Assembly: GCF_021018805.1 (NCBI RefSeq)
Contig: NW_026960612.1
Span: 1,798,001 to 1,862,000, forward strand
DNA length: 64,000 nt
Direction of reading: 5' to 3'
Origin: Prinia subflava
Lineage: Eukaryota; Chordata; Aves; Passeriformes; Cisticolidae
Shown: in pieces, positions 35,587 to 45,210 of the stretch
Numbering within the stretch: the stretch's first letter is position 1
How the letters are laid out: each line of letters starts with the position of its first letter
Translations under genes and position numbers: made by a program
The notes under the pieces: generated by a model
Told to the model about the DNA's origin: nothing
The model's input: only the letters and a program-made list of their open reading frames with translations
Databases searched by the model: none

Positions 35587-36789
35587 CTTCTCACCCAACG
35601 AAAAGATTACAGAACAAGCAAACAAAAACATTGGCTATCTTAGAAATTATCTCTACCAAGTGCTTTAGGTTAAAGTTTATGCATTCTTAAGTATTTTGAG
35701 TGGAAAATATCCAAGCTCATTTATTTTTATTAAATGCTGAAGGGGGAAAGAGAAGGTGTGTATTACTTTCTAGGTAAAATTACTTTTTAGGCATATGATA
35801 TCACATTCATTTTTAAATACATTAGTAACTGAAAATATTTTTCAACTGAACATGCAACAGTGTCAAGTTTAAGCTTTTAACAGCTTAATGTTGCTCTCAG
35901 TAAAAATCCAAAGTTATAATGAAAACAGGATATACAGCATCAAGCTGTATATATGCATAGCAGCTGAGGTGCAACATAGTGACAGGCAAAAATAATGTGT
36001 CAGTCAAAGCTTGATTTAAGTAGGCAATGCTATTAACAGGGACATCATGAAGATTATCCTATGCACTGTGCTCTGTTGCTAAATCCTCTATTGGATTCTA
36101 GATAAGTGATGTAAATACTCTAGTTTATTAAAATCAAAACAACTGTAATAATATGCAAGACAAACAAGTACAGAGATTACTCCAGAAGTCTGTTCTCATT
36201 CTGCACTAAAATCCATGGAAAAATTACCAGTCTCCAGAGGGGTGCTGCCAAAGTCATTTTGCAAGCTTAATACAGGGTAAACTTTTCCAAATGGAATGGA
36301 ATTTCAAGGTGACAAATTTCAGGCTGACAGTAATAATCACCTGTGCTCTCCAATTGTTTTTTATCAAGATTGATATGAAGTTAAGCTTCCCAAGCCAGCC
36401 AGGACTAGCCTATGTAACTGCAAGCACAGGTCCCTGTCAGCTTGGTAGGGAGTCAGGGCTGGGAAGAAAGTGCCAAAAGCAGTCTTGTTTCAGACTGTGG
36501 TGTTCTTCTGAATTAAATCCATCAGAAAAGCATTTCTCTCTGGAGAGCAGTAAACTGCTCAAAGTGCTGATGAAATAAAAGGAAAAAGTCCTGACCACCT
36601 CTAGTTTTCAAAGCTCCTACTCTGGATTTGTGATGCAGGGTAAATTGGATCCCTTTGTCACCCCCTTTGCTGGACACACCCTAACACAGGTCTTGGTGCA
36701 AGGCTCTTGGTGTGCAGAAGTTCTGTGTTTTATCCCAGCATCTGATGCACTTACGCTCGTGAGATAATTCTCTGTACAACATCCTCTGG

Positions 36790-37178
36790 TGTTGGCCGGG
36801 GAATCAGCCAGAGTCAAGACAGCACTCAATATGAGTTAAAATCTTGCTCGTTTATTCAGCTATTTGACGTACATTTATACTGTGCTAAGCATATCATGCA
36901 CCTAACTCCGAACATCATTGGTTAAACCATCGTGTTCACGCGTCCTTGCAGTATACATAATTGGTTCAGAAGCTCTGTCCACGAGGCTAAATGCTGCAAA
37001 TCTTCCCTAACTTATGGTCAATGCATCCTGTCTAGCATCCTGTTACAGCTATTGTTCCAAGCTTTACTTCCTCCTTATCCCATCTAAGGAATGGTTCAAG
37101 GACATTTCATCTTCTACTCATCCCTTAAGCTAAGAGCAGGATTGTGCACGTCCCTGCTTTTCCAGCCATGCATCCACA
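36790..37178 (-). mobile_element. Solo LTR, minus orientation
   Basis: The plus text starts TGTTGGCC and ends CATCCACA, so the minus LTR reads TGTGGATGC...GGCCAACA. Flanks are ctctgg (36784-36789) and ctctgt (37179-37184), a 6-bp duplication with one mismatch. On the minus strand a TATAAAT (complement of 36873-36879) precedes an AATAAA (complement of 36851-36856) by about 20 bp, a compact U3/R junction. Size and duplication length suggest a class II LTR. Confidence 0.75.
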
Positions 37179-38301
37179 CTCTGTTATTTACTACTTATTA
37201 TTAATTCATTAATGACTCTATCATTAAAAGCACAAGACAGATATGTAGATGTGTACCTAATTAATAGTGGTGATCATTGGCACAGCCAAGTACTTGGAAC
37301 AGCTCTGAAAATGGGCTGCTATGTCTAAATTTCATTGACTGAATTATACAAAAAGGCAGGCACTAGATCAAATGGGACATTAACCTGTGGTTGAATAGTC
37401 CCAGCAATAAGGAGTTTGTCAGAGTAACTGACATTTGGTCTGCTTTAAATACATTCTAATTTTATTAGGTGGGCACTTGCTTTAGTCTAGAGATAATGAG
37501 ATGCACAATGTCAGGTCTTTCTGGATTCTGTTACTCCCCTGCTAATATCAGAGCAGCATTTAGGCAGGATGCCTTGGCAGGACAATAGGAGGTATTGGGA
37601 AGTAACAGCTGATTTTCAAAACAATAAATCCCTTGCAGTTTTAAAGCTTTCTGCTAAGAAGAAACTAATGTGCTGACCCATGTAGGTAAGAGCTACAAAA
37701 CTCTTTGATCGGTACTCCAACTGAGTCAAGACTAGTTGAGCATCTTTTTTTTCTTTAATCTTCAACAGCAAGATGACTGTACAAAGTCCCCTCAAGATAG
37801 GCTTGTAACATTGTTAAACATATGGTAGACAGAAAGATACTGAATGTATCAGTCTAGGAAATAATCTCATGTGTTATGCAAGAATATATTTGGAGAACTG
37901 TATCTCAGAATTTTTTGCCTCCAATACAAAGCATATGCTGAAACTTGTTTGGAATATCAGATGAGGTCCCGAATGTTCATAGATTATATGAGATTGATGG
38001 ACTGTCATGAGCATACTGCCCTCAACCATCACAGTTTCCTTCAGGGTAGCAGATATTGGCAAACTTCAAGATTTTTAAAATTTTTTTTTGGGAGACAATC
38101 CATCAGTGTCCAATAAATAGAAACCATAACCTATGTTTTTTCCTCCTATTTCACTTCAGTCTCCTGAATCATGGACAAATATGTGTTAAAATTTGCATGA
38201 ATAAAGCTGAATAACCTGTGTCTCAGTAAGGATAGATAGGGAGATTTCATAACACTGTCATGGTGAGAAACATTTTAGCCAAATTAAAGAGAATGCACTT
38301 T

Positions 38302-38306
38302 ACCTA
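38302..38306. other. Target site duplication, left copy (accta)
   Basis: accta directly precedes the TGTCTTGG end of the left LTR and is repeated exactly at 45206-45210 after the right LTR. A 5-bp duplication is normal for class III/ERV-L integration. Confidence 0.9.
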
Positions 38307-39108
38307 TGTCTTGGTTTGAAAGACAGATATCTGCTAGGAAGGGGCAGGACCTCCCTAGAGATGGAGAATTCAAATCCCCTCCCTCCAAATTATTCCAATT
38401 AAAAGGAAAATTAAAGGAGCTTTCAGACAGAGGTATGGGGGTAGGAATAACAGTTCTTTACTAGTATATATGACAAAACGACAAACAAACAACAACTACA
38501 GCATCAATAATAAACAGAATCAAGAACCTTGAGGGCTTTCTTTTACAAAAGCCCAGAGCAGTTTGATCTGGGTGCCCCTGCAGGACTCCGAGAGGCCGAA
38601 CTGGAAGGAAGGAAAAGTCCCGGGCTGGTGGATGAGATGAGGTCTGCGCTGGCAGCTGGAGCAGCAGGGGTGTCCCGGCAGGGCTGGGCAGTGCAGGGCT
38701 ACAGAGTAGCAGTGGAACCTCCAAGCTCCGAAAAAAAGCAGCGGCGGTGGGGGGAGGCTGGAGAAAGCGAGCTCAGGATTCCCGGGTACACGAGCAGATG
38801 ACTGTAGATTTCCCAGCACGAGGCAGAGGCAGAGAGCAGCCTGACCGTCCTCCTGGGCGCTGAGAGCAAGAGTGCCTCCCCCTCCCCCAGATCTGTCTTT
38901 TTTGCCTTTCCCAAAGCTCATCATCTCTCCCCTCTGAGGGACACTCCCAGGGACTCAAAAACAATAGGTGTAGCCTCGTGCTGCTATATCCCTCAAGCAC
39001 TCTTTTTGTTCTGACTAAGTAGTCATCAAGGCTTTTGGAAACTTATGGGAAAAAATTCTGTGAGAAGAAAAAAAAAAAAAAAACAAACACCAAATCTAAC
39101 CCCCAACA
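38307..39108 (-). mobile_element. 3' LTR of ERV-L-like provirus
   Basis: This 802-bp LTR (left on the plus strand) runs TGTCTTGG to CCCCAACA, that is TGTTGGGG...CCAAGACA on the minus strand. It matches 44403-45205 almost perfectly; the only differences noticed are in the A-tract near 39067-39088. Open frames of up to 134 codons occur identically in both LTRs and have no retroviral motif. Confidence 0.92.
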
Positions 39109-39254
39109 TCATCCACCCCGAATTTTTTTCCATACCAACCTATTACATTGAATTTAAACCTTTAAAATATATATATATATATACACACATGCATGACCTA
39201 AATTATATACATCTATACATACAGATATGGGTACAGACACATGATGTGGGTAGT

Positions 39255-40502
39255 TCATCCTAAAACAAGGTCTCCTTGAGGTATGCATCGGGTCTCTCCA
39301 TCCCTTTGCATCACCCACCAGGTGCATCCTGGTCCCTGAGCGAAGACAACCCCACGGATGGGATTGTCTTTGCTGGAGGCAGAATTAATCCAAACAGTTT
39401 TTCCCAGCATACCTCTCATGTGTACTACTGGAACCTTATCTCCATCTGTTGTTCTCAGGGGCTCAGATTGGGCAGGGCCTGCTCGGTTGGTGGAACCTCG
39501 AATGTTCACTAACCATGTGGCCTTTGCTAAATTAATCTCCCAGTTCTTGAAAGTCCCCCCACCCAATGCCTTCAAGGTGGTTTTAAGCAGGCCATTGCAC
39601 CGTTCAACTTTCCCGGCTGCTGGTGCGTGATAAGGAATATGGTACACCCACTCAACGCCATGTTCCCTAGCCCAGGCTGCTATAAGGCTGTTCTTGAAAT
39701 GGGTCCCATTGTCTGACTCGATTCTCTCAGGGGTGCCATGTCTCCACAGGACTTGCTTTTCCAGGCCCAGGATGGTGTTCCGGGCAGTAGCGTGAGGCAC
39801 AGGGTAGGTTTCCAGCCATCCAGTGGTGGCTTCCACCATGGTCAGCACGTAGCGCTTGCCTTGGCGGGTTTGGGGAAGGGTGATGTAGTCAATCTGCCAG
39901 GCTTCCCCATACCTGTATTTGGACCACCGCCCGCCATACCATAGGGGCTTCACTCGCTTGGCCTGCTTGATTGCAGCACATGTCTCACAGTCATGGATAA
40001 CCTGAGAAATGCTGTCCATGGTTAGATCCACCCCTCGGTCTCGTGCCCACTTATAGGTGGCATCTCTGCCCTGATGACCTGAGGCGTCGTGGGCCCATCG
40101 AGCTAGGAACAACTCTCCCTTGTGTTGCCAATCTAGGTCTATCTTTGACACTTCTATCTTGGCGGCTTGATCTACTTGTTCGTTGTTTCGGTGCTCCTCA
40201 TTAGCCCGACTCTTGGGGACGTGGGCATCTACATGGCGGACTTTTACAGGTAGCTTGACTACCCGAGCAGCAATGTCTCTCCACTCATCAGCAGCCCAGA
40301 TTGGTTTTCCCCCACGCTGCCAGTTGGCCTTTTTCCACCTTTCCAGCCAACCCCACAGAGCATTGGCTACCATCCATGAATCAGTGTAGAGGTAGAGCTT
40401 TGGCCACTTCTCTCTTTCAGCAATGTCCAGGGCCAACTGAACAGCCTTGAGTTCTGCAAGTTGACTTGATCCACCTTCTCCTTCAGTGGCTTGTGCAACC
40501 TG
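39255..40502 (-). pseudogene. ERV-L-like pol, RNase H end and integrase
   Basis: The minus-strand frame continues pol after an in-frame TGA. It holds the rest of RNase H (LYTDSWMVANALWGW), then integrase: an HHCC zinc domain (HDASGHQG ... CETC), the first Asp in WQIDYITLPQ, the second in IESDNGTHFKN and the catalytic Glu in KVERCNGLLKTTL. The C-terminal part has TVWINSASSK. It ends at 39255, about 150 bp before the 3' LTR, leaving no room for env, as expected for ERV-L. Integrase looks intact; it is called a pseudogene because it is separated from RT by the stop. Confidence 0.88.
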
Positions 40503-42437
40503 TCATGTGGGGCTCCATACGGCTGCTTTCCACTTGCGGTTCATCCCTACAATGCGACAGGAACCGTCAGTGAAAAGAGCGTAGCACGTTTCTTCTGCTG
40601 GCAGCTGATTATACGGCGGAGCTTCTTCGGCACGTGTCACTTGCTCTTGTTCCTCTCCATCTGTGAGATCAAAGTTTTCACCTTCTGGCCAGTTTGTGAT
40701 TATCTCCAAAATCCCAGGGCGATTTGGGTTTCCGATTCGGGCGCGCTGAGTGATGAGGGCAGTCCATTTGCTCCATGTGGCATCTGTGGCATGGTGGGTA
40801 GAGGGAACCTTTCCTTTGAACATCCACCCCAACACTGGTAGTCGAGGTGCCAGGAGGAGTTGGGCTTCTGTGCCAATCACTTCTGAGGCAGCCTGGACTC
40901 CTTCATAGGCAGCCAAGATTTCCTTCTCTGTTGGGGTGTAGTTGGCTTCAGACCCTCTGTAGCTCCGAATCCAGAATCCCAGTGGTCGACCCCGAGTCTC
41001 ACCAGGCACCTTCTGCCGAAGGCTCCAGGACAGGCCATGGTTCCCGGCTGCAGAGTAGAGCACGTTCTTCACTTCTGGTCCTGTCCTGACTGGGCCAAGG
41101 GCCACTGCATGAGCGATCTCCTGCTTGATCTGGGCAAAGGCTTGCTGCTGCTCAGGGCCCCAATGGAAATCGTTCTTCTTGCGGGTAACCCAGTAGAGAG
41201 GGCTCACAATCTGGCTGTACTCGGGAATGTGCATTCTCCAAAAGCCTATGGCGCCTAGGAAAGCTTGTGTTTCCTTCTTGCTGGTCGGTGGAGACATCGC
41301 AGTGATCTTATTGATGACCTCAATGGGGATCTGACGCCGCCCATCTTCCCACTTTACTCCCAGGAACTGGATCTCCTTGGCAGGTCCCTTGACTTTGCTC
41401 TTTTTGATGGCAAAACCAGCTTCCAGGAGAATCTGGATGATCTTCTCTCCTTTCTCGAATACTTCCCTTGCTGTGTTCCCCCACACAATGATGTCATCAA
41501 TGTACTGTAGGTGTTCTGGAGCTTCACCCTTTTCCAGTGCAGCCTGGATCAGTCCATGGCAGATGGTGGGACTGTGCTTCCACCCCTGGGGCAGTCGGTT
41601 CCAGGTGTACTGCACGCCCCTCCAAGTGAAAGCAAACTGAGGCCTGCATTCTGCAGCCAGAGGAATGGAGAAAAACGCATTAGCAATGTCGATTGTGGCG
41701 TACCACTTCGCTGCCTTGGACTCCAGCTCGTACTGGAGTTCCAGCATGTCCGGCACAGCGGCACTCAGCGGTGGAGTCACTTCATTCAAGCCACGATAGT
41801 CCACAGTCAGTCTCCATTCTCCGTCAGACTTGCGCACAGGCCAAATGGGGCTGTTGAAGGGTGAGTGGGTTTTACTGACCACCCCTTGGCTCTCCAGCTC
41901 TCGGATCATCTTGTGGATGGGGATCACAGCATCTCGATTTGTTCGATACTGCCGGCGATGCACTGTCGAGGTGGCAACAGGTACTCGTTGCTCTTCTACC
42001 TTCAGGAGTCCTACTGCAGATGGGTTCTCTGACAGTCCAGGCAAGGTGTTCAATTTCTTAATGCCCTCTGCCTCCACGGCAGCTATTCCAAAAGCCCATC
42101 TGAACCTCTTAGGGTCTTTGTAATAGCCATTCCTGAGATAGTCTATGCCCAGAATACTCGGAGCCTCTGGGCCAGTCACAATCGGATGTTCGTGCCACTC
42201 CTTCCCGGTCAGGCTCACCTTGGCTTCCAACAGGGTCAATTCTTGTGATCCCCCTGTCACCCTGGCAATAGAAATAGGTTCTGTTCCCTCATGTTCTGAT
42301 GGCATTAGGGTACACTGAGAACCGGTGTCAACCAAAGCTTTATATTTCTGTGGCTCTGATGTGCCAGGCCATAGAACCCACACAGTCCAAAAGACTCGGT
42401 TTTCCTGTGCCTCTTCCTGGCTAGAGGCAGGGCCCCT
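40503..42437 (-). pseudogene. ERV-L-like protease and reverse transcriptase, ending at a TGA in RNase H
   Basis: The frame follows gag directly, after the stop codon at 42438-42440, with no frameshift. It contains the protease motif LVDTGSQCTLMP and ILGIDYLRN. RT follows: WPVRKSDGEWRLTVDYRGLN, YATIDIANAFFSIPL, LPQGWKHSP, the catalytic YIDDIIVWG and FLGAIGFWRMHIP, then the connection domain and the first RNase H acidic motif ALFTDGSCR. A TGA at 40503-40505 stops it inside RNase H. No ATG is needed at the start if it is made as a Gag-Pol read-through. The motif set matches class III (ERV-L/foamy-related) RT. Confidence 0.88.
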
Positions 42438-42442
42438 CTAGC
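42420..42442 (-). promoter_or_regulatory. Hairpin enclosing the gag UAG stop codon
   Basis: Two perfect 8-bp arms (GCTAGAGG and CCTCTAGC) flank a 7-base loop; the gag stop codon (42438-42440) lies in the 5' arm on the minus strand. Gag and pol are in the same frame on either side. The position suggests a stop-codon read-through signal, but gammaretrovirus signals lie downstream of the stop and this one includes it, so the function is unproven. Confidence 0.5.
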
Positions 42443-44042
42443 ACCGGTTACTACTCTCTTCCTGTGTATACATAGTAGAGGTTCCTTCAAGGGGGTCTGA
42501 CAGAGCATCCTCATTTCTGTAATACCTGACAGCCTGGTCATGAGAGGCTGAGGCTACCTTCATTCTAGTGGAACCCCCTCGGTTAGTGTTTCTCTCTTTG
42601 AGCTCACGCACCCGTGCTGCTAGGGCAGAAGTGGGTTTCCCATCCCACCTTCCCATGTCTTCCCCATGGTCACGCAGGAAGGACCACAGGTCAGCTCGTG
42701 GGATGTACCCTCTCTCTCTAGCTGAGGGATGTTGGGTTCTGACTCTGGGGCCTGTGGCTCGCACCGGTGCCACATGGGAACTGTTCCTCCTCATCTCCTC
42801 CCTCACCTCCCTTATCTCCTCTTGGAGTTCTTTAACCACGGCAGAGACCTGAGTCTGTATTGGGCCACTGATCATACTGTCAAAATTTCTAAGCTTGCTG
42901 GCTACAGAACCTACAGTCACTCGGCTGGTATCAGCATTAATCATTGACATGAATGTTTTGTATTCAGATGGCCCTTTACTTGCTAGATTCCACAACATTT
43001 GCCCTGTGCACCTGACGTTGTCGGGGTCATTGTTATGCTGTCCATCCCTCCCAAAAACTACCTCCAGTATTGCCACTTCTCTCAGCTGTTGGATCCCTTC
43101 CTCAACAGTCTTCCAGTGCATGCTAAGGTGGTGCTCCTGCATTCTGTCTCTGTGGACAAACCTCTCCCTTACACTCATTAAAAGCCGGTCCCAAAGGTGA
43201 AGGGGTCCTTGCTCTTTTACAAATACCTGATTCACACCTGAGTCTTGGGTCAAGGGTCCCATATTCCTTGCCTCACCACCATCTAGTTGCACACCTCTAC
43301 CCATAAGGTCCCAGACCCTAAGTAACCAGGCTGTATAAGGCTCACGTCCCCGTCGTGCAACATCTTTTTGCAGAGTACGGAGATTTTCATATGACAGGGA
43401 CTCGGTGATGATCTCAACTTCTGGCTCCCCTGTGGGTTGTGAGGGCCTTCCTTTTTTATCCTTATCACTTGGGTGCTCTGATTTCACCTTATATTTCTTC
43501 CTTTCCACAGGGGCAACTGCTGCTGGCTGTGACTGCCCCTGTGGTTCAGCTGGAACCTGGACAGTTGTAACGTCTGTGGGTTCCACTGCTGCACCTTCAG
43601 ACTCTCCCTCTTCAGGGCAGGGGGAGGGTTTGCCACCAGCTGGGGCTAATGAGGCCACCACTAGGGAAGTGTGCTCCTTCAGCATCTTGCCCATCTCCTT
43701 CACCAGAACTCCCACCCAATCTGGGTGGTTCATTTCTGAGGTGGGCTTTATGTCAGAGTCAGGTGGTGGGGCAGCATCCCCAGTCTCTAGGGCAGTGTCA
43801 GGCTCCATGGCAGCACTCTCAGTCTCTAGGGTAGTATCTTTATTCTCTGGGGTAGGTATCAGGGTGGTTATCCAGGCCAATCTCCCCTTATCTCGGAATA
43901 TTAAATAGAATAGGCCTGTGAGCAATACTAGCCATTGTATGATATCATTAGCATTCAGAGAAGATTTAAACCCTTCAAAAACTGGTGGAATAGACCCAAA
44001 GAGCTGAGTAAAGGGTTGGGAAAAAATTTCCCCTGGTGTCAT
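42438..44042 (-). CDS. ERV-L-like gag
   Basis: The first in-frame ATG (44042, reading MTPGEIFSQPF) opens about 534 codons ending in UAG. An N-terminal hydrophobic segment (IIQWLVLLTGLFYLIF, about residues 30-45) is followed by a long acidic and Pro/Gln-rich linker, a basic KKYKVKSEHPSDKDKKGR stretch, then a helical capsid-like domain (YTAWLLRVWDLMGRG; LREVAILEVVFG) and a coiled-coil-like VVKELQEEIREVREEMRR. No CCHC zinc knuckle is present. The frame is open upstream to an in-frame stop near 44120 but has no earlier ATG. Gag of ERV-L and foamy viruses often lacks CCHC knuckles. Intact over its length. Confidence 0.75.
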   Translation of the reverse strand: MTPGEIFSQPFTQLFGSIPPVFEGFKSSLNANDIIQWLVLLTGLFYLIFRDKGRLAWITTLIPTPENKDTTLETESAAMEPDTALETGDAAPPPDSDIKPTSEMNHPDWVGVLVKEMGKMLKEHTSLVVASLAPAGGKPSPCPEEGESEGAAVEPTDVTTVQVPAEPQGQSQPAAVAPVERKKYKVKSEHPSDKDKKGRPSQPTGEPEVEIITESLSYENLRTLQKDVARRGREPYTAWLLRVWDLMGRGVQLDGGEARNMGPLTQDSGVNQVFVKEQGPLHLWDRLLMSVRERFVHRDRMQEHHLSMHWKTVEEGIQQLREVAILEVVFGRDGQHNNDPDNVRCTGQMLWNLASKGPSEYKTFMSMINADTSRVTVGSVASKLRNFDSMISGPIQTQVSAVVKELQEEIREVREEMRRNSSHVAPVRATGPRVRTQHPSARERGYIPRADLWSFLRDHGEDMGRWDGKPTSALAARVRELKERNTNRGGSTRMKVASASHDQAVRYYRNEDALSDPLEGTSTMYTQEESSNRC

Positions 44043-44378
44043 TTCCTCACAATAGGTACCATTGTTAAAGTAACCCCACAAACAAACACTTAGAGTGTGA
44101 TAGCCATGTATCCATGTGCCTGCCTACCAGAGGAAGTTAAAAATCCATGAATTCCTCACCTTATTAACCCATAGTGCAAACTGGATAACAGCCACAGTGG
44201 CCTTAGTTATAGGGCCCATGTTTAAATAAGGGCCTGCAAATGGGAGAAACACAGCCACAACCACATGCCACCCAAACCAAGGTAAGGTAGACCACATGAT
44301 GCTATTTAGGGAGGTTTCTATACCCAGTGCACAAGGTCACTTAAGAACTGTTATTCCTTTTCCTCTCAATGCCCTCAA

Positions 44379-44396
44379 GCCCCACAGTGGGCGCCA
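44379..44396 (-). other. Primer binding site of ERV-L-like provirus
   Basis: The minus strand reads TGGCGCCCACTGTGGGGC, starting 6 bases inside the 5' LTR edge. It matches 16 of 18 bases of the tRNA-Lys(1,2)-type PBS. This marks the minus strand as the coding strand of the provirus. Confidence 0.75.
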
Positions 44397-44402
44397 ATAA
44401 TC

Positions 44403-45205
44403 TGTCTTGGTTTGAAAGACAGATATCTGCTAGGAAGGGGCAGGACCTCCCTAGAGATGGAGAATTCAAATCCCCTCCCTCCAAATTATTCCAATTAAAA
44501 GGAAAATTAAAGGAGCTTTCAGACAGAGGTATGGGGGTAGGAATAACAGTTCTTTACTAGTATATATGACAAAACGACAAACAAACAACAACTACAGCAT
44601 CAATAATAAACAGAATCAAGAACCTTGAGGGCTTTCTTTTACAAAAGCCCAGAGCAGTTTGATCTGGGTGCCCCTGCAGGACTCCGAGAGGCCGAACTGG
44701 AAGGAAGGAAAAGTCCCGGGCTGGTGGATGAGATGAGGTCTGCGCTGGCAGCTGGAGCAGCAGGGGTGTCCCGGCAGGGCTGGGCAGTGCAGGGCTACAG
44801 AGTAGCAGTGGAACCTCCAAGCTCCGAAAAAAAGCAGCGGCGGTGGGGGGAGGCTGGAGAAAGCGAGCTCAGGATTCCCGGGTACACGAGCAGATGACTG
44901 TAGATTTCCCAGCACGAGGCAGAGGCAGAGAGCAGCCTGACCGTCCTCCTGGGCGCTGAGAGCAAGAGTGCCTCCCCCTCCCCCAGATCTGTCTTTTTTG
45001 CCTTTCCCAAAGCTCATCATCTCTCCCCTCTGAGGGACACTCCCAGGGACTCAAAAACAATAGGTGTAGCCTCGTGCTGCTATATCCCTCAAGCACTCTT
45101 TTTGTTCTGACTAAGTAGTCATCAAGGCTTTTGGAAACTTATGGGAAAAAATTCTGTGAGAAGGAAAAAAAAAAAAAAACAAAACACCAAATCTAACCCC
45201 CAACA
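44403..45205 (-). mobile_element. 5' LTR of ERV-L-like provirus
   Basis: The 803-bp right-hand LTR is the 5' LTR because the element reads on the minus strand. It is near identical to 38307-39108, with the same internal open frames, and begins (minus strand) TGTTGGGGG followed by a T-tract. It is followed on the plus strand by the accta duplication at 45206-45210. No canonical AATAAA was found on its minus strand. Confidence 0.92.
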
Positions 45206-45210
45206 ACCTA

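Noticed and set aside
38520..38924. 134-codon frame present twice (also at 44616)
   Set aside because: Both copies lie inside the two LTRs of one provirus and carry no retroviral or host domain; duplication is explained by the LTR pair.
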